This document shows positions 1 through 8,000 of a DNA stretch of 64,000 nucleotides, piece after piece. The position numbers and the translations under genes were made by a program. The number at the start of each line of letters is the position of its first letter. The stretch's first letter is position 1. The DNA is taken from the NCBI RefSeq assembly GCF_000332315.1, contig NZ_KB235933.1:655236-719235 (forward strand), in the 5' to 3' direction. The stretch comes from Prochlorothrix hollandica PCC 9006 = CALU 1027. GTDB lineage: Bacteria > Cyanobacteriota > Cyanobacteriia > Prochlorotrichales > Prochlorotrichaceae. The notes under the pieces are model-generated. The model was not told where the DNA came from. It worked only from the letters and a program-made list of their open reading frames with translations, and made no database searches.

Positions 1-294
1 ATCTTAGAAACCTGCTGAATGTGGGCTCGACCGACTTTACGATGGATTTTTCAGGGTTTTCAATCGATTCATGTAGTCTTGATAGATGGGGTCAAGTCTT
101 TGATTAAATTGACTGAATTTCAACGTCTAGTCTTGAGATTTTTGGGAAGCCACTGTCAAAAATACTATTGCTTGAGTTGAGCATCCTGCTCTCTCAAGGG
201 AGGAACAGCTCTATCCCCTTGATCTTGCTCTATCCCCCTCTGGCTCTGGGTTCCCTTAATTTTCTGTTTATCTTAGAAACCTGCTGAATGTGGG
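1..294. repeat. Upstream region of first porin with 25-bp direct repeat
   Basis: No gene is seen in roughly the first 400 bases. The 25-bp sequence ATCTTAGAAACCTGCTGAAT followed by GTGGG occurs at 1-25 and again at 270-294, so a 269-bp unit may have been duplicated or the two copies may bound a small element. A short CTTGAG/CTCAAG inverted repeat lies at about 171-198. No promoter could be assigned with confidence. Confidence 0.5.
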
Positions 295-401
295 TTCTAT
301 GCAAACACAAAGGAATTTCAAAGGAACTGTGGCCCAAAACTAGGTCAGTAGCGGAAGAATGCACTACATTGGGCCTATACGATTTTTCTGCGGATCCATC
401 T

Positions 402-2384
402 ATGCTTTGCTCCCTCCGCTCCACCCCTGCAATGATCACCGCTCAAGCCTTTAGTTTCTACGTCGGGTGTTGTGGAGTCCTGGGACTGCTCCCGATCGCC
501 CCAGGGCTAGCCAGTCCCCTCAGCCAAAACCGGGTGCCCCCGGTTATAGCAGCCAGAACCACAGAAGCAGTCGCCGCAGAAACTAGAGCCACAGAAGCAA
601 TCGCTACAGAAGCAATCGCTACAGAAGCAATCGCTACAGAAGCCAGACCCCTTCTCCCGACCCAACCCCTGAAACTGGGGCAGGCTCTCCCCACCTCTCC
701 CAATTTTGACCCCTCCCACCCCCTCACCCCTCAGCCCGCCGTCCACCAACTTCAGACCATCACCCCAGACCACTGGGCCGCCCAAGCCCTAGACACCCTG
801 GCCGATCGCTACAATTGCCCAACCCCCGATATCCGGGTCACCAGCCAAAACGGCCTGAGCCGCAGTGACTTTGCCCTGCTGATCGATCGCTGCCTAGACC
901 ACCTGCAACAGACCCATCCCCTCTTCCAAACCGCTGACGGAACCAGTCCCTACGTTTCCCGCACCCAAACCCAGACCGACACCCCCATTGATGCCGCCAG
1001 CCTCAACCGAGGTGCCCTGGAACTGGAGCTAGGGGCATCGGGCCAAAATTCCAACCAAGCGCGATCGAGCATTCTGGATCCGGCCTTTGCAGAGGTGCGT
1101 GGGGTTGATCTAGTACAGCCGCCCCTAGATTTTGTGACCCTCCAGCGGCTGCAAACGGAGTTTGCCCCGGAGCTTCAAGCCCTCGGCGATCGCATTGACA
1201 CCCAAGCAGAGCGGGTTCAAACCCTGGAAGATCAGCAATTCAGCCAGCGCACCAAGCTGTTTGGGATCGCCAGCTTCAGCACCGCAACCGTGTGGGGATC
1301 CCAGCAGGCACGGACCAACCCCCAGCAGCCCGCCCAAGATCTGACCGCAGGCGTTCCCTTTGGCGGCAATGTTTCCCTGAGCTTTGACACTCGCTTTCGG
1401 CAGCAAGACCTCCTGCGGTTGCAAATAGGCGCTGGCTCGGTGCCCAACACCGGACGGCCCCTCACCGGCACCACCATGAGTACGGTTCCCCTGGGGGCCA
1501 ATACCACGGATGAGAACCTGGAAGGTGCCTCGATCGTCCTCCAATCCCTGTGGTACCAAACACGCTTTGCCGATCGCGGCCTGGTGCGCTTTGGTCCCGT
1601 CGGTATTTCCACCATCCCCCTGGCCGGGGACTTAAACCCGGTCAACTCCACCTCCGCCTTTGGCAAGCGCAACCCCCTCCATTTGGTCGCCGGAGGCGGG
1701 GGGGTGGCCGCTAACTATCAATTTAACGACTCCCTCAGTGCCGCCGCCTCCTACACCAGTGTGGCCAATGACGGTTTCAGTCCCGAAGCAGGCATCTTTT
1801 TGGGCCGCTACAGCCTCTTTAGCCAGCTTTTGTTCACCCCAAACCAGCGCCTTGGCCTGGGTCTCTCCCATGTCTACCACTCCAATCCGGGCGATCGGGT
1901 GAACCTCACCGCCGGACGGGGGAGCGCCCTGGCCCAATCTCCCTTTGGCAACAATACCCCCACCACCGCCCATCTGCTGGGGCTGGAACTGGAGGCCAGT
2001 CTCAGCCGCAATTGGGCCTTAGGCGCTTGGGTGGGCTACAACTGGGCCTGGGCCAGTGGGGACGGTGCCATTGGGCGGCAGGCGATCGCATCGGGGGCTA
2101 CGGCCAGCAGTTGGAACTATGCGCTAACGCTGAATCTTCAGGATTTAGGGAAGCGCGGTAGCCAGTTGGGGTTTGTGGTGGGGATGCCGCCCAAGGCAAT
2201 TCATAACTCGATCGCCCATCGAACTGACTTGGATACCACGTACCATCTCGAAGTTTTGTATCGCTATCGCCACAGTAGTTATCTTGCCTTTACGCCTGGT
2301 CTAATCTTACTCCTCAATCCAGAGCACAATGCCAATAACCCTGCCATTTGGATTGCTTCCTTTGCCACAACCCTCCAATTCTAG
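402..2384 (+). CDS. SLH-domain OprB-family outer-membrane porin
   Basis: Predicted outer-membrane beta-barrel porin of the cyanobacterial SLH/OprB type, which binds peptidoglycan or its polymers through one S-layer-homology domain and forms a solute or iron channel. The frame is open from 288, but the ATG at 402 (or 432) is preferred because it puts a hydrophobic signal peptide ending near GLAS at the N-terminus. A low-complexity stretch of TEAIA units (three 15-bp DNA repeats, 591-635) follows. The SLH motif begins with DHWAAQALDTLADRYNC, then a coiled coil (LEDQQFSQRTKLFG), then the OprB barrel ending in an aromatic residue (ATTLQF). About 660 aa, somewhat longer than usual for the family. 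It stands alone, followed within 50 bp by a truncated gene. The family is clear; the substrate is not. Confidence 0.85.
   Translation: MLCSLRSTPAMITAQAFSFYVGCCGVLGLLPIAPGLASPLSQNRVPPVIAARTTEAVAAETRATEAIATEAIATEAIATEARPLLPTQPLKLGQALPTSPNFDPSHPLTPQPAVHQLQTITPDHWAAQALDTLADRYNCPTPDIRVTSQNGLSRSDFALLIDRCLDHLQQTHPLFQTADGTSPYVSRTQTQTDTPIDAASLNRGALELELGASGQNSNQARSSILDPAFAEVRGVDLVQPPLDFVTLQRLQTEFAPELQALGDRIDTQAERVQTLEDQQFSQRTKLFGIASFSTATVWGSQQARTNPQQPAQDLTAGVPFGGNVSLSFDTRFRQQDLLRLQIGAGSVPNTGRPLTGTTMSTVPLGANTTDENLEGASIVLQSLWYQTRFADRGLVRFGPVGISTIPLAGDLNPVNSTSAFGKRNPLHLVAGGGGVAANYQFNDSLSAAASYTSVANDGFSPEAGIFLGRYSLFSQLLFTPNQRLGLGLSHVYHSNPGDRVNLTAGRGSALAQSPFGNNTPTTAHLLGLELEASLSRNWALGAWVGYNWAWASGDGAIGRQAIASGATASSWNYALTLNLQDLGKRGSQLGFVVGMPPKAIHNSIAHRTDLDTTYHLEVLYRYRHSSYLAFTPGLILLLNPEHNANNPAIWIASFATTLQF
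591..635 (+). repeat. 15-bp in-frame tandem repeat (x3) in porin
   Basis: Three perfect copies of ACAGAAGCAATCGCT encode TEAIA repeats between the signal peptide and the SLH domain. This is a likely site of slipped-strand length variation that keeps the reading frame. Confidence 0.9.
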
Positions 2385-2429
2385 GCTGCTGCGGAAGGGC
2401 ATTGTGCCGTGAGAACCTAGCCCGACTTT

Positions 2430-3011
2430 TTGCCTCGAAAACAATCGGGGGCGTTTGTGGTCTATTTGGGCGTAACCGAGGCGGCTCTGCCCCCTGACTG
2501 TCCGCCCCATTTACAGTTTTTGTACGATGCAGCGGGATCGATCGGCGAAAATAATGCTCTGTTTGTCTCCATGAGTCGGCCCGGTGATGGACGGGCACCG
2601 GAGGGCTGTGCCACGATCGTGGCCTCTTCCTTCACTGCTGTGGAGCGCTGGCAGAATTTGGATCGATCGGCCTATAAAGCCTTAAAACAACAGTACACCG
2701 CCCAGGCGATCGATCGCCTCGGTCAGTTTTTCAGCCTCAACGCCTCCACAATTCTGCACCAGGAAGCGGGAACGCCCTGTACTTTTGCCCGCTATACTGC
2801 CCGCGATCGGGGTATTGTCGGCGGAATTGGCCAGCGGGTGCCCACGTTTGGCCCCTTTGGCTTTGCCACGCGCACCCCTGCCCCCGGTCTCTGGCTCGTG
2901 GGCGACTCAACCCACCCCGGCGAGGGCACTGCTGGGGTCAGTTATGCGGCTTTAACGGTCGTGCAGCAGTTGGAACGCGCCCTGTCGCCCCTAGGCCCAT
3001 TGTCCCGTTAG
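2430..3011 (+). pseudogene. 5'-truncated carotenoid desaturase (CrtD-like) remnant
   Basis: The 193 codons match only the C-terminal part of the FAD-dependent carotenoid desaturase/isomerase family. The flavin-binding tail PGLWLVGDSTHPGEGTAGVS and the upstream GAFVVYLGV motif are diagnostic, and resemblance is closest to cyanobacterial C-3',4' desaturase CrtD. Intact members are about 500 aa and start with a GxGxxG dinucleotide-binding fold, which is missing here. The frame opens with a TTG directly after an in-frame stop at 2418, only 45 bp after the porin stop codon. The N-terminal 300 or so codons have therefore been lost, probably by the rearrangement that brought the porin gene here. Not expected to be functional. 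The exact desaturase subtype is an inference. Confidence 0.7.
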
Positions 3012-3144
3012 CCAGTTCACGAGTACAGCATAGTAGAAATGGGCGTACCATTCACTAGTACCCGTTGGCAGATCCCTGAAGAGGGCCGGAAGACCCGGCC
3101 CCTACCCAACATCTTCCCCCGCATTACGGTCCCTGCTGCACTAG

Positions 3145-3165
3145 TTCCCACGCTCTGCGTGGGAA
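3145..3165. terminator. Perfect hairpin between convergent genes
   Basis: TTCCCACGC-TCT-GCGTGGGAA is a 9-bp perfect stem with a 3-nt loop. It sits between the 3' ends of the convergent crtD-like remnant and the minus-strand porin, and a second stem (GGCGCTCCAGCGCC) follows. Neither has a clear T-run, so it is a weak terminator or a dispersed palindrome. Confidence 0.45.
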
Positions 3166-3222
3166 TTCCTCCCTAGGCGCTCCAGCGCCCTCTGGGGTGA
3201 ATTTCATAAACTATTGCCTTTT

Positions 3223-4779
3223 TTAGAAAGAAAATGTGGTTTTAAGGGCAAAAACACCCACTGGAGAAGCGTCTGTCCCTTGGTTGAGCAGCACAAAACC
3301 ACCGGGAGTAATCGTAATCGCGTCACTGATGCGGTAGTTAAAGTAGGCATCCACAATCAGGGGCACAGAGGAGTCTGTCCCCACGATCGCATTCTCATTG
3401 CTGACGATCGTCGGATTAATTCCCAAGGCAAAGCCCCCCTCGTGACCTTCACCAAAAAGGTCCGGAAACACCAGCCCTAGCCCTGCGCTATAAGATCTTG
3501 CTAGATCGCCATTCACCTGATCTTTGAGCCAAGCATAGGTTCCAAAGGCAGAGAGCAGAAAATTTGGTGTAACTTGGTAACTCAAGCCGATCCCCACCTC
3601 ATCCAGGGTGGCCGCATCGGCCCCCGCAAAGGGATTCTGGCTTTTGAGGGTGCCCAGTCCCGCAAAGAAACCATCATTGCTGTCTTTGTCATATTCATGG
3701 AGATAGGAGACTGCCATCTGAAATCGGTCTTTTGTCAGGGATAACTGGGTAAATGCACTCCAATCATCGTTAAAAAAGCCGAATTCCGGCTCATCGCTCC
3801 CCTGACCTGATAAATAGGCTGCGGCAATATTCACCGTCTCTGTGATTTGGTAATTGCCCCCAAGACCCGCCCACTCACTCACATCGTCGTACATCGTCCA
3901 AGCCCCTTCTAGGAAGTCGGCAAAGCCGCCGTATTCCCAGGCTGTGGTTGGGGTAATTTCGTCCAGTTCCATGCCCATAGGACCGACTTGAATCTCCGCC
4001 CGATCGCCCACGGGAAAGCGATACCACAGGTCATCTAATCGCACCGTTACCTCGTTTCCAGTGACGGTATCCGTTGCATATTCAAGCTGACCGCTGCGAT
4101 CGCCGACATTTCCAGCAAAAAGACGGGTATATAGCAAATCCTCACCGCTAAAGCTGGTGCTGAGGCCCAAGCGGATCCGACTGCCAAAAACAGCATTATC
4201 CGCATCCGGACCACTACCATCGACGTTATCTCCCAACGTATCATTGAGGGAGAAAATCACTTCGCCCTGAATCTGGGTCGTGGTGGAAAACTGGTTAGCC
4301 TCTAACTCCGCTGTGCGAGCCTCTAGGGTATCCACCCGGCCCCGCAGGGTTGCCAGTTCAGCCTGAAACTCTTCCTGTAGGCGTTGCAAAATCCCTAGGT
4401 CTTCATCTGTCACAGCGGTTGCCGTAGCTGCTGTAATTAGATCATTAACGGTGTCCATGCAAGCATTGACGAGGGCGGCAGCTTCAGCACGGGTTAGGGC
4501 GCGATTTCCCCTAAAGGTTCCGTCAGGGTAGCCCGCGACGCAGTTGTAACGCTCCACTAAGGCGCGAATGGCCTGGTAGCTCCAGTCGGTGGGACGAAGA
4601 TCGCTCAGTTGGCTCACGGAGCGCAGTTGCCCCTGTTCTGTTACCCAACCCCTAGCAGACTGGTCCATGGAACCGGAGATCTCTTCAGCGCTGAACTCCT
4701 GAGCAGCGGCCTGATCGGCCCCTAGGGCGGCACCCAGAATCACGGGCGCAATGGATAGGGCTTGCCATGGTTGTTTCAT
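3223..4779 (-). CDS. SLH-domain OprB-family (iron-uptake type) porin
   Basis: A second SLH/OprB porin of about 518 aa. The ATG at 4779 is chosen: it has a GAGGA ribosome-binding site 8 nt upstream and starts a signal peptide (MKQPWQALSIAP through a cut near AAAQ). The SLH domain (DWSYQAIRALVERYNC, then GYPDGTFRGNRALTRAE) is canonical. A coiled-coil spacer (EEFQAELATLRGRVDTLEAR) leads to a beta-barrel ending in F (LKTTFSF), typical of outer-membrane porins sorted by the BAM machinery. Family members are implicated in iron or small-solute uptake, but nothing here shows the substrate. It lies next to an extracellular phosphatase island, so a role in passing released phosphate is possible but speculative. 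Confidence 0.88.
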   Translation of the reverse strand: MKQPWQALSIAPVILGAALGADQAAAQEFSAEEISGSMDQSARGWVTEQGQLRSVSQLSDLRPTDWSYQAIRALVERYNCVAGYPDGTFRGNRALTRAEAAALVNACMDTVNDLITAATATAVTDEDLGILQRLQEEFQAELATLRGRVDTLEARTAELEANQFSTTTQIQGEVIFSLNDTLGDNVDGSGPDADNAVFGSRIRLGLSTSFSGEDLLYTRLFAGNVGDRSGQLEYATDTVTGNEVTVRLDDLWYRFPVGDRAEIQVGPMGMELDEITPTTAWEYGGFADFLEGAWTMYDDVSEWAGLGGNYQITETVNIAAAYLSGQGSDEPEFGFFNDDWSAFTQLSLTKDRFQMAVSYLHEYDKDSNDGFFAGLGTLKSQNPFAGADAATLDEVGIGLSYQVTPNFLLSAFGTYAWLKDQVNGDLARSYSAGLGLVFPDLFGEGHEGGFALGINPTIVSNENAIVGTDSSVPLIVDAYFNYRISDAITITPGGFVLLNQGTDASPVGVFALKTTFSF

Positions 4780-4940
4780 CGGTGAATTCCTCAGTAAATG
4801 CCTCACAGGACCGGGGTCTGAGCCTCGGCTTTAGTAAAAATTATTCTTAATAAGCCTTGTAGCATTCCCAGGGCAAAAACACAATCTTCAGCCTGTCGTA
4901 TTGGGTCAAAATTAAGAATATTCCTGTTTCAGGAGGGCCA

Positions 4941-4990
4941 AAAAAGACTAACCCCCCTCGCCCGGTTGTTGGGCGAAGGGGGTGAGGGGG
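4941..4990 (-). terminator. Rho-independent terminator of nuclease/PhoD gene
   Basis: Read on the minus strand, the stop at 5007 is followed by CCCCCTTCGCCC-aacaacc-GGGCGAGGGGGG and then TTAGTCTTTTTT. This is a strong GC stem with a T-run, placed correctly to end transcription of the gene at 5007-10319. Confidence 0.8.
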
Positions 4991-5006
4991 GGAGTTAGGC
5001 TAAGGG

Positions 5007-8000
5007 TTAGGCAAAGGTGACCTGGATGATCATGTCATCAAAGTCTTGGTCACCGCCGCCTACTTGGTCTTCTACGGCGAAGGTTGTGCTTCCTAAAAGT
5101 CGGAAATGGTCTACACCGTCGCGGTTCACCGATCGGAAGGGGGTAAAGATGCGATCGGCGCTGTAATTGCCAAAATCCCCATCGGCGATGATGAAGGGGG
5201 AGAGAATCGTCCCCCCGGCAAAGAGGAATTTGCTGTCGGTGGTGGATTTGAGGGTAATCGCCAGTTCCTGGGCCTGTTGGATCAGCACATCAAAGTAGTT
5301 ATCATCTCCCACGCTAGCTAGGCGGGTTTTGCCATCGCCTGCCAGAATATTGCCCGTTGTATCGGTGCGGTAGAAGCCCACCAGGTTATCGAAGGCGGCT
5401 TCACTAAAGACGCGAACCTGGCCCGTTAGCCCACCTTCATCACGCCGATCGAGCAATTCCAAGAACTCGCGGCCCGTTTGCAGCCCAAAGCGCTTTTTCG
5501 CCAAACCCGGAGCATCGTCCTTGGCTGCGATCTCCAGGCTAAACTCTAGGTCACTGCCTGCAAAGCTCAACTCAAAACCCGTTTCGCTAAAGTTATCTAC
5601 ACTAAAGCTGCTGGAGTGCGAGAAGGAAACCTTGGCGTTAGCATCCCCTAGCTGGCCATTTTCCACCAACAGGAACCCAAAGCTCTGGCTAGCTTCCAGG
5701 TCAATGATTTGGCTGAAATCGTAGATATTCAGGCCACCGGGGAGACCACTGGCATCGAACTCCGAACCCGCCAAGAGACTGAGGGATCCGAGAACCTTCT
5801 CCTTGTCGAGGATGGCATCCAGGTAACCACTGGATCCCGGTGCTTTGCCATCAACGTAACCACTGGCATCATCCACCTCAAAAATCACCAATTCACTGGC
5901 AAATTTGATTTTGGTGGCGGCTTTGATGTTGATCTCAAAGCTGAGCGCCGTCTGCGCCTTCAGGAAGCCATTGCTGCCCGTTGCGCTGGGGGCAAAGCCA
6001 AAGGGCAGTTTCACAGTGATTGGAGCCGTTGCGCTGAGCTGTGTGGGGTCCGTGACGGTGGCGTTAAAGGTGAATTCCGTGGCACTGCCTAACCCTGTGG
6101 CATTCACTAGGGTAATGACACCGGTAGCCGCATCGACAGCAAAGCGGCCCGTGGGGTCGTCAATACTGTAAACCAGGGCTTCGCTGTGGCCCGTGTTGGC
6201 ATCGGTGGCGGAGATCGTCCCCACCACTAAACCCGCCGTCAACTCCTCCGGCAGATTAAAGATTTGGGCCGCAAGTTCCGGTGCCACATTGGGATTGACC
6301 CGAAATTGGCTCAGAATCGTCGGTTCACTGGCCAGAATCTCATCCAGTCGGTTATTGGGATTACTCGCATCCACATCCTCCTCCGTGTAACCATCAATGC
6401 CGTAGGTGGTGACCGTCAGAACCTGGGTTTGGGCATCAATGTCGAACTCGGTCCAGGAGTAGCTATGGCTGATGAAGTAATCTCCCTGGAGCAATTCTGC
6501 GTCAATCAAGCCCTCAGCCTGGGAGAGGTTGTTATTTAGGCCGATCGGGTCAAAGGCCGAAGGAAACCGGGTATAGATGCTATTGAAGCCCGTCTTCACA
6601 AAGTCGTCTTTGTCATTGACGAGATCATCCCCATCGGGGGCGATCGGGAGGCTATTGTAAGCCGCTAGGGCCGCAGCGGGATCGAGACTGAGGGCTGCAA
6701 TGCCCTGGGCAAAGGCAACACCGGAGGGGGCATCATAGGCGACGGATCCTGTGGTGATCTCAAAAATACTGGTGGCCTTTTGTTCACTGGCGAGGTCACC
6801 GGTTTGATAGGTGAGATTGTTCACAGTTGTAATGTGAATATCCGCCGCCACGAAAACCACATTCTCAATGTTGCTTTCATCGATAAACCGCAGCAAATCC
6901 GCCCGTTCCTGGGCAAATCCTTCGTAATTATCGGTATTCACCCCCACCAGGATGTTCTGGATTGGCTCTGGAATCATAATGAACTTCCAGGTAATCCCTG
7001 CGGCATCGGCGGCTAGCAAGTCGGCCTTGAGTTGCTCCAGTTGGACCGCGCCTAGGAGCGTGCGATCGGGGGTGAGCAAACTGGCCGCATAGGAGACCGC
7101 AACGGCGTTGAGGTCGGCGGGATTGGGAGCAGGCAGGTTCTGACTGCGGAAAGAACGGGTATCTAGGGTAATAACGGCGGCATCGTTGCCGTAGGTGTTA
7201 AAGCGGTAGAGCTTGCGTTCACCATCGAACAGGTCGTTCCCCGGCGTATTGTAGAACTCATCCCGCAGGGGGTTGTATTCCTGGTAGACCTGGAGACCAT
7301 TTTCAAACAGGGCCGTGTCGTTAATCAAACCGCTGGTTTCGGAGAAACGAGCGTCGCTGGCGGCATTGGCTCCCCCCTGGAAGTTATTGGTGACTTCGTG
7401 GTCGTCGATCGTGCTTAAAATCGAAGTGGAGGCGCGGGCAGCGGCCCAGAAGTTTGCGCCGAAGCGATCGCCATAGACCTCCTGGTGCTTGAGGCGGAAG
7501 TCCTCGACGGTTTCGGCTTGGTTTTTGTTGAGGATAGGAGAGCGATCGTCGGCATAGACCGTATCGCCCAGGGCGACGAAAAAGTCGAGGTTGCGATCGG
7601 GAATATTGCGAATGGCGGGGTAGGGGGTGACTTCGCCGCGCCAGTCGCCGGAGACCCCAAAGGTCAGGCCCGCCGTCGTGCCCGCTGCTGCCGCCGTGAC
7701 AAAGCGACCGGTTGCATGGCTCCCTGAGGCATCGGTAGCCCGGTAGAAATATTCAGTCCCAGCCGTTAAGCCGCTGATTTCCACCTTAACGGGCAAATCT
7801 GCAGCGGTGACAGCGGCGGTGGTGCTCCCGACGATCGTGGTAAAGCTGGCATCGGTGGCATACTCAAAGGTGACGGTTCCCAGGGTCGTGCTTCGGGTCC
7901 ACAGGACAGCGGAGTCCTGGTCTACGTCACCACTGGCAACCCCATTGGGCAGGGAAGAGACGAGATTAAGGCCAATCAGAACTGGGTCGTGGTCGGAAGT

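Noticed and set aside
458-785. Small Gly/Cys-rich reading frames on the minus strand inside the first porin gene
   Set aside because: They are antisense shadows of the 15-bp TEAIA repeat and have no start signals.
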